Positions 16,676 to 25,645 of a stretch of DNA of 64,000 nucleotides are shown piece after piece. The position numbers were made by a program, and so were the translations under genes. Within the stretch, counting starts at the first letter, position 1. Each line of letters begins with the position of its first letter. Below the pieces are notes generated by a model. It had not been told where the DNA came from. It searched no databases and worked only from the letters and a program-made list of their open reading frames with translations. The stretch is from DASZHJ01 sp035541215 (GTDB lineage: Bacteria; Pseudomonadota; Alphaproteobacteria; ATCC43930; CGMCC-115725), in contig DATKNV010000206.1 of the NCBI GenBank assembly GCA_035541215.1, positions 1 through 64,000 of the forward strand, written 5' to 3'.

Positions 16676-17683
16676 ATGCCGCGCATTCCCATCGGACTCG
16701 TTGCCGGTGCCATCGCCGTCTCGGTAGCGACATCGGCGCCGAGCCAGACTTTGAAGCTCGCCACCCTCGCGCCGGAAGGATCGCCCTGGCACGAGATCAT
16801 CGTCGACATCGCCGAGGGCTGGAAAGCCGATTCCGGCGGCAAGCTCTCGGTCCGGATCTATGCCGGCGGCGTCGCCGGCGACGAAGGCGACGTCATCCGC
16901 AAGATGCGCGTCGGACAGATACAGGTGGCGGCGCTTTCGGGCCAGGGCTTGTCGGAGATCACGCCGGACATCCAGGCGCTGCAGATGCCGATGATGTTCG
17001 AATCCTACGAGGAGCTCGACTACGTCCGCGACCGCATCGCACCGAAGCTCGAGGCGCTCACGGAGAAGAACGGCTTCAAGATCCTCAATTGGGCGGATGC
17101 GGGCTGGGTGCGTTTCTTCACGCAGACGCCGGCGATCAGGCCCGCCGATCTGAAGCCGATGAAGATCTTCACCTGGGAGGGCGATCCGACCTATCTCGAG
17201 GCGATGAAGTCGATGGGCTATCAGCCGGTCGCCCTAGCCGCGACCGACATGTACACCGGACTGCAGTCGGGGCTGATCAATGCATTCCCGACCACTCCCA
17301 TCGCCGCGCTGTCGTATCAATGGTTCGGCCTCGCCAATCACATGACCGACGTCAAATGGGCGCCGTTGGTGGGGGCGCTGGTGATCTCGAATTCCGCCTG
17401 GCGGTCTCTGCCGGACAGTTTGAAGCCCGCCCTGCTTCGGACTGCTCAGGAAGCAGCGCTGAAAGGGCGGGGCAAGGTCAGGCCGCTCGAGGACGAGGCG
17501 ATCGCCGCCATGAAGGCGCACGGGCTGATCGTTCATCCGGTGCCCCCCGATGCGCTCGCGGAATGGGAGGCGACCGCACGCGCGGGCTACAAGATGATCG
17601 TGGGCAAAGCGGTCCCCGCGCCGATCGTCGCGGAAGTCCAGCACTTGCGGGACGAATACCGAGCCAAGAAGGGCCATAAGTGA
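16676..17683 (+). CDS. TRAP transporter solute-binding protein (DctP/TatP family)
   Basis: 335 residues with a signal peptide ending near residue 24. DctP-fold landmarks are LKLATLAPEGSPWHEI at the start of the mature chain, GGVAGDEGDVIRKMRVGQIQ, the KPMKIFTWEGDPTYLEAMKS region around the ligand-binding arginine position, and GLQSGLINAFPTTPIAALSY. It captures an unidentified organic ligand in the periplasm for the DctQM permease. It sits between tatT and the fused permease gene with spacings of 5 and 7 bases. Confidence 0.9.
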   Translation: MPRIPIGLVAGAIAVSVATSAPSQTLKLATLAPEGSPWHEIIVDIAEGWKADSGGKLSVRIYAGGVAGDEGDVIRKMRVGQIQVAALSGQGLSEITPDIQALQMPMMFESYEELDYVRDRIAPKLEALTEKNGFKILNWADAGWVRFFTQTPAIRPADLKPMKIFTWEGDPTYLEAMKSMGYQPVALAATDMYTGLQSGLINAFPTTPIAALSYQWFGLANHMTDVKWAPLVGALVISNSAWRSLPDSLKPALLRTAQEAALKGRGKVRPLEDEAIAAMKAHGLIVHPVPPDALAEWEATARAGYKMIVGKAVPAPIVAEVQHLRDEYRAKKGHK

Positions 17684-17690
17684 GAGCGCG

Positions 17691-19490
17691 ATGCCGTCGC
17701 GCGCGGTGAGATTGTCGGCTGCGGCGCGCGTCGTCGAGGACGCCGCCGCGGCCGGCAGCCTCGCGTTGATGGCGCTGCTGCCCGCGATCGAGGTCGTGCT
17801 GCGCGCGCTCTTCGGGACCGGCATTCCCGGTACCTCCGGCTATGTCGAGAATCTCACGCTTTGGGTGGCGTATCTCGGCGCCGTCATCGCCGCACGCGAG
17901 GGCCGCCATCTCGATCTCTCAACCGGAACCTCCAGGTTTCCGCCGGCGATGAGGCGCGCCGCGGCCGTCGTCGTCGCGTTTCTCTCGGCAGCGGTCGTCG
18001 CGGGGCTGTTCTGGGCGTCGTTCCAGTTCGTGCAGGCGGAAACCAGCGTGTCGCTGCGCATCGGCGGCTGGCTGCCGGTGGCGCTCGCGGAAGCGATCCT
18101 GCCGCTCGCTTTCGCTGCGATTGCCGCGCATCTCGTCGCGCGAGCCGAGACTTGGTCCGAGCGGCTTGCCGCCTTTCTCGGCCTTGCGGGCGCCGCCGCC
18201 GGCGGATTTTTTCTCGAGCCGCAGGCGGGACTGCTGCTCTGGCCGGGCATCGCCATCCTGGTCCTCGCGGCGTTGCTGGGTGTGCCGATCTTCGTTGCGA
18301 TCGGCGGCATGGCTCTGCTGCTGTTCTTCGCCGACGGCGTGCCGGTGGCGGCGATCTCCGTCGAGACTTATCGCGTCGTCGCCTCGCCGTCGATCGCGAC
18401 CATCCCGCTCTTCACCCTTGCCGGTTATCTCCTTGCCGAGGGCGGGGCAAGCCGGCGCCTGGTGCGTCTTTTCAGGGCGTGGTTCGGCTGGCTGCCGGGC
18501 GGCGCCGCGATCGCCGCGACGCTGGTCTGCGCGTTCTTCAGCACCTTCACCGGCGCGTCCGGCGTGACCATCCTGGCGCTCGGCGGGCTGCTGCTGCCCG
18601 TTCTCCTTAAGAGCGGATACAGCGAGGACTTCGCGCTCGGCCTCGTGACGTCGACCGGCTCGATCGGAATGCTATTTCCGCCGAGCCTCGCCGTGATCCT
18701 CTATGGCGTGGTCGCGCACATCTCGATCCCCGATCTCTTCAAGGCCGGCATCGGCCCGGGCCTGCTGATGGTGGGCGCAGTCTGCGTTTATGGCGTCTAC
18801 CGCGGCATCGTCGGCCACGTCGAGCGCTCCGCTTTCGATCCCCGCGAAGCCGCCGCCGCTCTATGGGAGGCCAAATGGGAGCTGCTGGTGCCGGTCGTGG
18901 CGCTCTATGGGATCTTCGGCGGCTTCAGCACGCTCACCGAGGCGGCTGCAATCACCGTCATCTACGTCTTCGCCGTGGTGAGCTTGATCCACCGGGATCT
19001 CCGGCGCATTGCCGATCTCGCGGTGGTGCTGGTGCGGTCTGGGACGCTCGTCGGCGGTGTCTTCATCATCCTTGGCGTCGCCATGGGCCTCACCAATTTT
19101 CTCGTCGACGCCGAAATCCCGAGCCAGGCCGCCAATTGGGTCAAGGCGCATGTCGGCATGCGCCTGGAATTTCTCCTGGCGCTAAATCTGTTTCTCCTCG
19201 TCGTGGGCTGCCTCGACGGCTTCTCCGCCATCATCATCGCGGTGCCGCTGGTGCAGCCCATCAGCGCCGCCTTCGGCATCCACCCGCTGCATCTCGCGAT
19301 GATTTTTCTGGTGAACCTCGAGCTCGGCTATCTCATGCCGCCGGTGGGCATGAACCTCTTCCTCGCCTCGTATCGCTTCGACCGGGCGTTGAGCGCGATC
19401 TATCGCAGCGCCGTGCCCTTCATCGCGGTGCTGCTCGTCGTGCTGCTCTTGGTGACCTATTGGCCCTCGCTCATCATCGGCGTCGATTGA
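17691..19490 (+). CDS. TRAP transporter fused small/large permease (DctQM)
   Basis: 599 residues. The N-terminal ~155 residues form the four-helix DctQ part (FGTGIPGTSGYVENLTLWVA is the recognisable loop). After a short join, the twelve-helix DctM part follows, with FTGASGVTILALGGLLLPVL, GLVTSTGSIGMLFPPSLAVI and the C-terminal LGYLMPPVGMNLFLASYRFD. It uses ion gradients to import the ligand bound by DctP. The last 34 bases overlap the 3' end of the convergent acyl-ACP synthetase gene. Confidence 0.92.
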   Translation: MPSRAVRLSAAARVVEDAAAAGSLALMALLPAIEVVLRALFGTGIPGTSGYVENLTLWVAYLGAVIAAREGRHLDLSTGTSRFPPAMRRAAAVVVAFLSAAVVAGLFWASFQFVQAETSVSLRIGGWLPVALAEAILPLAFAAIAAHLVARAETWSERLAAFLGLAGAAAGGFFLEPQAGLLLWPGIAILVLAALLGVPIFVAIGGMALLLFFADGVPVAAISVETYRVVASPSIATIPLFTLAGYLLAEGGASRRLVRLFRAWFGWLPGGAAIAATLVCAFFSTFTGASGVTILALGGLLLPVLLKSGYSEDFALGLVTSTGSIGMLFPPSLAVILYGVVAHISIPDLFKAGIGPGLLMVGAVCVYGVYRGIVGHVERSAFDPREAAAALWEAKWELLVPVVALYGIFGGFSTLTEAAAITVIYVFAVVSLIHRDLRRIADLAVVLVRSGTLVGGVFIILGVAMGLTNFLVDAEIPSQAANWVKAHVGMRLEFLLALNLFLLVVGCLDGFSAIIIAVPLVQPISAAFGIHPLHLAMIFLVNLELGYLMPPVGMNLFLASYRFDRALSAIYRSAVPFIAVLLVVLLLVTYWPSLIIGVD

Positions 19491-22400
19491 CTCCCGGCTA
19501 GCTGCGCCTCCGCCAGCGTGCGTACCGCTGCGTAATCGACCTTGCCGGTGCCGAGGACAGGCACCGCCGGCACCGTGAGAACGGTGCGCGGGACCAGCAC
19601 TTCCGCAATGCCGTGCGCTCGGGCGTTGGCGAGCAGCGCCGCGACCGAGGCGCCGGGATTGTCGGTCACCAACACCACCTGCTCGCCCTTGCGCGCATCG
19701 GGGAGCGCGAGCGCGGCATGGCGGTGCTCGGGCCACAGCGAAGACGCCTGCAGCTCGACCGCCGCAAGCGAGATCATCTCGCCCGCGACTTTGGCGAAGC
19801 GCTTCGCGCGGCCCTTGATCGTCACGAAGTCCTCGTGGTCGATCGCGACGACGTCGCCGGTGTCGTACCATCCCTGCGGCGGCGGCTCCAGCACGCCCGG
19901 CGCGCTCGCGCGCAGATAGCCCAGCATCACGTTGGGCCCCGAGACCATGAGGCGCCCGCCCTCGGCGATCCCCTCGACGGGCTCGAGCCGCGTCTTGATG
20001 CCGGGCAGCAGCCGCCCGACCGTCCCCGCCTTGAAATGCATGGGCGTGTTGATCGCGAGCACCGGGGAGGTCTCGGTGGTGCCGTAGCCCTCCAGAACTC
20101 GCAGCCCGAAGCGGTCCATCCAGAGCCGCCGCGTCTCCTCGCGCACGCGCTCGGCGCCCGCGAAGACGTATCTGACGCTGTAGAAGTCGTAAGGGTGTCC
20201 GGCGCGCGCGTAGCCCGTGAGGAAGGTATCGGTGCCGAAGAGGATGGTGGCGTTCGTGTCGTAGGCGAGCTCGGGCACGATCCGGTAATGGAGCGGCGAG
20301 GGGTAGAGAAAGGTCTTCACTCCGAAGGCGAGCGGCAGGATCAGGGCGCCGGTCATGCCGAAGGAATGGAAGATCGGCAGCGCGTTGAAGACGATGTCGC
20401 TGGGACTGAAGTCGATGCGCGCGGCGATCTGCTGGCAATTCGAGAGGATGTTGCGGTGGCTCAGCACCACGCCCTTGGGCATGCCCTCGGAGCCCGAGGT
20501 GAAGAGCACCACCGCGGGATCGTCGGGTGCCGCCTTGTGCCGGCGATGGATCGCGCGCGCGAACCAGCCCGCGACGAGCCCGCCCAGGCGGCGGAGCGGA
20601 CCGATCCCGGCGCGAATATCCTCGAGATAGAGGACGCGGCGGCCCTCCGCGAGAAGGGCCAACGCCGCATCGAGCTTTCCCCGCTCGACGAAACGGCGCG
20701 AGGTCACGATGACCCGGAGCTGCGCGATCCCGCAGGCAAGCGCCATGTTGTGCGCACCAGTGGAGTAGTTGAGCATCGCGGGCACGCGCCGATAGGCCTG
20801 CAAGCCAAGGACGGTCGCGGCCGTCGCGTTGGCGTTGGGAAGCAGTACCCCCACGTTCTCGAGCGGCTCCGTGAGTGCCGCAAAGCGGCGGCCCAGCAGC
20901 AGCGCCCCCGCGATGAGGCGGTTGTAGGAGAGCGGCCGGCGATCGATGTCCTCGAGGACCGCGCGGCCGCCGCCATGGATGCGCCGCGCATCGAGCACGG
21001 CCTGGAAGAGCGTCTTCCCGGTCTCGGCGGTCGCGTACATCATTCCGGACATGATGTCATAGAGGCGGCGGCCGATCTCGCGCCGGCGCTGGCGGCCCTT
21101 CATCTCCGGCGCGATCTCGAGGGAGCGCGGCTCCTGGATCGTGATGGTGACGCGTGGGAATCGGCGCAGCCGCACCTTGCCGCGGAGCCTGGAGAAGACC
21201 GTGTACTGGAGCCCGTCCAGCCGGACCGGCACGATCTTGGCCTTCGCCATTTCCGCGATCATGCCGGGGCCTTCGTAGATCTTCATGAGCGCGCCGGTCA
21301 CGGTGAGACGTCCCTCCGGGAAGATCACGATGGGTCGGCCCCGCTCGGCGGCGCGGATCAGCGTCTTCGTCGCGAGCGGCGCAAGCGGGTCGATGGGGAC
21401 GGCGTCGACGAGCGAGAGGAAAGGCTTCAGCCACCAGGTTGCGACGCGGTTGGCGGCGACGGCGAAGGCGGGCCGTCCCGGCAGGAAGGCCGCGAGGATC
21501 GCGCCGTCGAGGAAGGAGAGGTGATTCGCGACATAGACCATGCGCTCGCCGGCCTTGGCGACGTTCTCGATGCCGCGGACCTCGACGCGATAGACGAGGC
21601 GGAAGAGCGCCGCCACCGCCGCCTTCAGCACCGCCCCGGGCACCAGCAGGATCGCCGCGACGGCGGCGATCGCATTGACGACGCCCACGGCGAGAAACAC
21701 CTGCGGTGTGCTCGCGCCGAGAGCGATCGAGATCGCGCTGACGATACCGGCCGCGGTGATGTAAAGCGCGTTCAGGATGTTGTTGGCGGCGACGACGCGG
21801 GAGCGGTGGCTCTCCTCGCTGCGCGCCTGGAGGATCGCATAGAGCGGCACGATGAAGAGGCCGCCGCAGACTGCGAGCGCAAAGAGATCCGCGACGAGGC
21901 GCCAATTGGCGGGGTGGGAGAGGAACGCGCGGAGATCGAGCAGCGCTCCGTCTCCGACGGCAGCGCCTCCGCTCGCCCAACAGAGATCGAAGGTGAAGAT
22001 CGTCATGCCAAGCGCGCCCAAGGGCGCGAGCCGCGCGCTCACCTCGCCGCGCAGGAGCCGCCCGCAGAGCAGCGAGCCCGTCCCGATGCCGACCGAGAAG
22101 GCCGCGAGGAACAACGGCACGACCGTGTCGTCGGCGCCGAGCGTGTCCTTGGCGTAAGCCGGGAACTGCGCGATGAAGAGCGCGCCCATGGCCCAGAACC
22201 ATGAAATCCCCATGATCGACAATCGGAGATCGCGGCGCTCCTGGGCATAGCGGATGATGCCGAAAGTCTCCGCAAGTATGTTCGGATTGATCGGCAGCTC
22301 CGGCATGGCCCGCTTGGCCCGCGGCACGAGAAGACTCACTGCCCAGCCCGCGACTGCGAGCATGAGCAGCACCGCCGACACCACGCTCGGCCCGTAGTTC

Positions 22401-22912
22401 GCGTCGTGCATCAGAATCGCCCCGGCGATGTTGCCGATCAGGATCGCGAGGAAGGTTCCGGCCTCGATGAGGGCGTTGCCGCCCATGAGCTCGTCGGTCT
22501 GGAGGTGGTCCGGCAAGATGCCGTATTTGACCGGCCCGAAGAACGTCGATTGCAGGCCGAGGAAAAACAGCACCGCGAGCTGATAGACGGTGTTGTCGAG
22601 CGCGAAGCCCAACGCCGCGAGCGCCATGGCCGCGACCTCCCAGAGCTTCACGTAGCGAATGAGGCGCGACTTCTCGTACTTGTCCGCGAGCTGGCCTGCC
22701 GTTGCAGAGAAGAGGAAATAGGGCAGGATGAAGAGCGCGATGGCGATGTTCGATAGGAACGCCTTCGTCTCGGGCGTCTGCGTTCCCTGGAAGGTGATAT
22801 GGACGATGAGCGCGGTGCGGAAGAGGTTGTCGTTGACCGCGCTCAGGAACTGCGTGAGGAAGAGCGGCAGCAGCCGGCGGCTCGCGAGGAGATGAAGCTG
22901 GGTAGTGGCCAT
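19457..22912 (-). CDS. aas: LplT-PlsC-acyl-ACP synthetase fusion (Aas-type lysophospholipid recycling)
   Basis: 1151 residues from ATG 22912, with CAGGGAG upstream. Residues ~1-420 are an LplT-like MFS flippase (FLTQFLSAVNDNLFRTALIV; ILPDHLQTDELMGGNALIEA). Residues ~440-620 are a PlsC acyltransferase with the HX4D motif NHLSFLDG and FPEGRLT. Residues ~670-1150 are an AMP-forming acyl-ACP/CoA ligase (LFTSGSEGMPKGV; EGYGTTETSPV; GWYDTGDV). The fusion would import lysophospholipid and reacylate it. The gene starts 29 bases after the TetR gene and shares its operator. Confidence 0.93.
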   Translation of the reverse strand: MATTQLHLLASRRLLPLFLTQFLSAVNDNLFRTALIVHITFQGTQTPETKAFLSNIAIALFILPYFLFSATAGQLADKYEKSRLIRYVKLWEVAAMALAALGFALDNTVYQLAVLFFLGLQSTFFGPVKYGILPDHLQTDELMGGNALIEAGTFLAILIGNIAGAILMHDANYGPSVVSAVLLMLAVAGWAVSLLVPRAKRAMPELPINPNILAETFGIIRYAQERRDLRLSIMGISWFWAMGALFIAQFPAYAKDTLGADDTVVPLFLAAFSVGIGTGSLLCGRLLRGEVSARLAPLGALGMTIFTFDLCWASGGAAVGDGALLDLRAFLSHPANWRLVADLFALAVCGGLFIVPLYAILQARSEESHRSRVVAANNILNALYITAAGIVSAISIALGASTPQVFLAVGVVNAIAAVAAILLVPGAVLKAAVAALFRLVYRVEVRGIENVAKAGERMVYVANHLSFLDGAILAAFLPGRPAFAVAANRVATWWLKPFLSLVDAVPIDPLAPLATKTLIRAAERGRPIVIFPEGRLTVTGALMKIYEGPGMIAEMAKAKIVPVRLDGLQYTVFSRLRGKVRLRRFPRVTITIQEPRSLEIAPEMKGRQRRREIGRRLYDIMSGMMYATAETGKTLFQAVLDARRIHGGGRAVLEDIDRRPLSYNRLIAGALLLGRRFAALTEPLENVGVLLPNANATAATVLGLQAYRRVPAMLNYSTGAHNMALACGIAQLRVIVTSRRFVERGKLDAALALLAEGRRVLYLEDIRAGIGPLRRLGGLVAGWFARAIHRRHKAAPDDPAVVLFTSGSEGMPKGVVLSHRNILSNCQQIAARIDFSPSDIVFNALPIFHSFGMTGALILPLAFGVKTFLYPSPLHYRIVPELAYDTNATILFGTDTFLTGYARAGHPYDFYSVRYVFAGAERVREETRRLWMDRFGLRVLEGYGTTETSPVLAINTPMHFKAGTVGRLLPGIKTRLEPVEGIAEGGRLMVSGPNVMLGYLRASAPGVLEPPPQGWYDTGDVVAIDHEDFVTIKGRAKRFAKVAGEMISLAAVELQASSLWPEHRHAALALPDARKGEQVVLVTDNPGASVAALLANARAHGIAEVLVPRTVLTVPAVPVLGTGKVDYAAVRTLAEAQLAGSQSTPMMSEGQ

Positions 22913-22941
22913 CGGCGGACTCCCTGGGGAATGAGCTTGAA

Positions 22942-23508
22942 TCAAGACGCGAGGACGCGCCAGCAGGCATCCGCGAGCTCGCCCGCGAGCGGCATCATGG
23001 GGCCCGGAAGGCGTCCATAGACCTTGAAGGTCGCGGGCTGGAGGATGAGGCCCATGACCCAGGCGGCCGCGAGCTCGGGGTCGCGCCTCGCGATCTCTCC
23101 GGCCGCCATGCCCTCGGCCACGACCTTGCGCACGATGTCGACGGGCGAGGCGTGATCGGGGTCGAGCCGCCGCATCGAATGATGCTGCACCAGCAGCAGG
23201 AATTGGAAGCGCACGGGGTCGCTGTCGAAGACCCTCGCGCATTCCTCGATCATCGCCCGGAGCTTCGCCCGCGCGCCGCGGTGGGCGTTCTGGACCGCGT
23301 CGAGACGCTCCGCGAAGGCCCCGTAATGGCGCTGGAAGAGCGCGAGGATCAGCGCGTCGCGCCCCTCGTAATGCCGGTAGAGCGCGCCTTCCGCCACCCC
23401 CGCCGCCTCCGCTATGTCCCGGATCGTGGTCTCGGCGACGCCCTGAACCACGAACAATTCCATGGCCTTACGCTCGATCCTCTCGCGGGTAGACGTGCCG
23501 TCGCGCAT
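22942..23508 (-). CDS. TetR-family repressor of the aas operon
   Basis: 188 residues from ATG 23508; the open frame upstream crosses the operator and is rejected as coding. The N-terminal helix-turn-helix is textbook TetR (AETTIRDIAEAAGVAEGALY, then RHYEGRDAL). The C-terminal ligand domain (FQFLLLVQHHSMRRLDPDHA) is of the fatty-acid/lipid type only by context. A 20-base palindrome overlaps its own -10 region, so it should repress itself and the aas fusion downstream. Fatty acyl or lysolipid effector is inference. Confidence 0.9.
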   Translation of the reverse strand: MRDGTSTRERIERKAMELFVVQGVAETTIRDIAEAAGVAEGALYRHYEGRDALILALFQRHYGAFAERLDAVQNAHRGARAKLRAMIEECARVFDSDPVRFQFLLLVQHHSMRRLDPDHASPVDIVRKVVAEGMAAGEIARRDPELAAAWVMGLILQPATFKVYGRLPGPMMPLAGELADACWRVLAS

Positions 23509-23524
23509 GACCAATCTCGCATAT

Positions 23525-23544
23525 GTGAGTGATCGTTCACTCAC
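23525..23544. promoter_or_regulatory. TetR operator palindrome
   Basis: Perfect inverted repeat GTGAGTGA-TCGT-TCACTCAC (8-base arms, 4-base centre). It matches the TGAGTGA-type operators bound by many TetR repressors. It lies 16 bases upstream of the tetR start and directly abuts the predicted -10 element. Confidence 0.85.
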
Positions 23545-23572
23545 AAATATGACAAGAATGAGCATCCGTCAA
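23544..23572 (-). promoter_or_regulatory. Promoter of tetR-aas operon
   Basis: On the minus strand: -35 TTGACG (23572-23567), a 17-base spacer, then -10 TATTTG (23549-23544). The downstream edge touches the palindromic operator, so bound repressor would block open-complex formation. Confidence 0.6.
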
Positions 23573-23587
23573 GCCCTCGGGTCCGAC

Positions 23588-24907
23588 TCAGGACTTTTGG
23601 ATCTTGTCGTAGCGCCGGATCGGCGAGAAGGTGCCGTCCTTGAAGCGGAGCTGCACCGTGACGAAGCGCGTGGCCGCGGGCGCTTCGACGAAGACGGGGA
23701 CCTCGGCAGTTATGGGGGCGAGGCCCGGGCCGTCGAATGCGGGAAAGCCAAAGATACGGTCGGGGGTCTCGCTGTCGATGCCGTAGCGGATCTCGGCGAT
23801 GACCCCGCGATCGCTCATGAGCTCCGAGAAATAGACGAGGATCTTGCGGTCGAAGCGCCGCAAGACCACCCAATTGTCCTGGGTGAGATGGAGCGCCTGC
23901 CGTGCGTCCGGTGGCCCGCTATTGCCGCCGAAGAGGCTCGGGCCGAAATAGGCGAGCCACGCGATCGCGGGAACGGCAAGACCGATCGCGAGGTAGAGAG
24001 CCGGCCGATATCGTCGGGGTCCGCGCCACGCGACGTTCTGACGCTTCAGGCTCGTCCAGAGGAACGCGACCGTCTGGGGATCGATGGCGTCGCCAAGGAG
24101 GGGGCCGAAACGGCGGGCGTCGCGCAGCATCTTATCGAGCCCGTCGCGGTCCCAGGGAACGACCCCCATCCGCGCATGGAGCGGGCGAAAGCGCCGCAGT
24201 ACCAGCCAGGCATTGTGCGAGGGAACGACGCCTGCGCGGGTGACGTGGCCGCCGCTGCGCAACGCTTGCAGCACTCCTCGACCCGTGAAGGGCCGGGGCG
24301 CGGCCCGGTCGCGCAGCCATTGCAGCCACGCATTCGCCGAGGACAGCCTATAGAGATAGCGCGCATAGAGATGAGGCTGATATTGCTCGAGCCCGCTCCC
24401 GACCTCGTTCCATCGGAAACGCTGGGCGAGACCTGCGAGCAACGCCACGGGCATGTCGGGGTCGTCGTAGACTGCGAGAAAGAGCCGCGCCTCGAGCTCC
24501 GCCTTCTGGTCGAAGGCGAACGCCTCCCCGCGCAGGAAGCCCCCCACCGCTGCGAGCGCGCCCGAGGTGTCGCCGTTGCGCCCACGGGCCGCGAATTCCT
24601 CGAGGAGCGCCTCGAGCCTCGCCTTGGTACCGGCATCGAATTCGGCGGCCGGGCCGGGCGGCTCATCGGCGCTCCGGTCCGCGGCCGCAGTCTCCGCTTT
24701 CTGAGGCGTTGTCTTTTCGGCCGCTGCCGCGGCTTCGGCGAGCGCCGCCTCATAGGCGCTGCGGAGCGCCTGGAAAGCCGCGGGCTCCCTGTCGATGTCG
24801 AGCGCGCGCAGTCTCCGCGCATAGGCGCGCTGGATCTCTCGTGCGTCCGATGTCGGCGGGATGCCGAGGCCGTCCCAGGGAAAGCCGGGCATGCTCTCGC
24901 CGGTCAC
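23588..24907 (-). CDS. J-like membrane protein lacking the HPD triad
   Basis: 439 residues from GTG 24907, which has GGAGG ten bases upstream and overlaps the previous stop as GTGA; ATG 24892 is an alternative. Residues ~10-55 resemble a J domain (WDGLGIPPTSDAREIQRAYA, FQALRSAYEAAL), but the HPD position reads DIDRE, so DnaK stimulation is doubtful. An Ala/Glu-rich linker and a helical region follow, then one membrane segment near 325-342 (LYLAIGLAVPAIAWLAYFG) and a beta-rich C-terminus. Paired with the DUF1266 gene. Function unknown. Confidence 0.6.
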   Translation of the reverse strand: MTGESMPGFPWDGLGIPPTSDAREIQRAYARRLRALDIDREPAAFQALRSAYEAALAEAAAAAEKTTPQKAETAAADRSADEPPGPAAEFDAGTKARLEALLEEFAARGRNGDTSGALAAVGGFLRGEAFAFDQKAELEARLFLAVYDDPDMPVALLAGLAQRFRWNEVGSGLEQYQPHLYARYLYRLSSANAWLQWLRDRAAPRPFTGRGVLQALRSGGHVTRAGVVPSHNAWLVLRRFRPLHARMGVVPWDRDGLDKMLRDARRFGPLLGDAIDPQTVAFLWTSLKRQNVAWRGPRRYRPALYLAIGLAVPAIAWLAYFGPSLFGGNSGPPDARQALHLTQDNWVVLRRFDRKILVYFSELMSDRGVIAEIRYGIDSETPDRIFGFPAFDGPGLAPITAEVPVFVEAPAATRFVTVQLRFKDGTFSPIRRYDKIQKS

Positions 24908-25512
24908 GACGTCGAATCCTCCGGTCCCGCGAGCGCTGGCGGCAGCGGCGTGTCCCAGCGGAGATTTTGCCACGGCGAATCCGGCGCACTCGAGAGCCAG
25001 GCGATCGCGGAGTCGAAAGATGGATCGCGCTCGGTGAGCCAGCGCAGCCGGCCGCGGCCGAAGCGACGCCCGTATTCGGCCCAGGAGGGGAAAGTTTTCT
25101 GGACGAGCGGCGCCAAGACGCGAACGTAGACCCATGCCTCGGCCGTATCGAGATAGCCCGCGTGGTAGGCATGGCGTGCGACGTGAACGATGCGCGCGGC
25201 ATCCCAGGCGAGAAAGTCGAGGGCGGCCTCGATGTCGCCGGGCTCGGCGAAATCGCGGCGATGCCCGGCGTCCCGGAGCCAACATAACGCCGCCAACGTC
25301 TGCTCGTGCTGCTCTCTGCCGCTCGCGCCATTGACGCCCCAGTATTCCCGCAGCAAGGCCCGGCTCACGCGGGTGCCGAGACCGCGATAGGGCGTCAGAC
25401 AGTCATAGGGGCCGCCGGCTTGCCGGCAGTAGGGGGCCGAGAGAGCGAGCGCCCAGAGGTCGGCCGCGGGAAGTGCGGTCTCGGCGAGACCAGTAAAGAG
25501 CTTGCGAAGCAT
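24904..25512 (-). CDS. DUF1266-domain protein
   Basis: 202 residues from ATG 25512 (start uncertain; a TTG at 25575 would add 21). The C-terminal half matches the DUF1266 pattern: LAWDAARIVHVARHAYHAGY, then EAWVYVRVLAPLVQKTFPSW and GRRFGRGRLRWL. The N-terminal half has three cysteines and helical content. The family has no assigned biochemistry. Its stop overlaps the J-like gene start by four bases, so the two are co-translated and probably act together. Confidence 0.7.
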   Translation of the reverse strand: MLRKLFTGLAETALPAADLWALALSAPYCRQAGGPYDCLTPYRGLGTRVSRALLREYWGVNGASGREQHEQTLAALCWLRDAGHRRDFAEPGDIEAALDFLAWDAARIVHVARHAYHAGYLDTAEAWVYVRVLAPLVQKTFPSWAEYGRRFGRGRLRWLTERDPSFDSAIAWLSSAPDSPWQNLRWDTPLPPALAGPEDSTS

Positions 25513-25607
25513 CGCTGGAACGTGCGCGCTGGTCGAGACTGGCGTCACTCTATCGGCCGACGCGTCGCGTGCCAACGCTCCGCCCGATCACGTTTCCTTC
25601 AGCCGTA

Positions 25608-25636
25608 TTGGCGGTGCAGCAGCAGGGTGCTATAGG
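25608..25636 (+). promoter_or_regulatory. Candidate sigma70 promoter for DUF1007 gene
   Basis: TTGGCG (25608-25613), a 17-base spacer and TATAGG (25631-25636) lie just before ATG 25646, so the transcript would be nearly leaderless. Match to consensus is moderate. Confidence 0.4.
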
Positions 25637-25645
25637 CATCCTCCG

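Noticed and set aside
19613..22204. 863-codon open frame on the plus strand
   Set aside because: Antisense to the aas fusion; Arg/Glu/Asp-rich composition without domains, as expected for shadows of GC-rich codons.
22913..23242. 110-codon N-terminal extension of the aas fusion
   Set aside because: Runs through the tetR gene in another frame and is Arg/Ala-rich; MATTQ start at 22912 has an RBS and begins the LplT domain.
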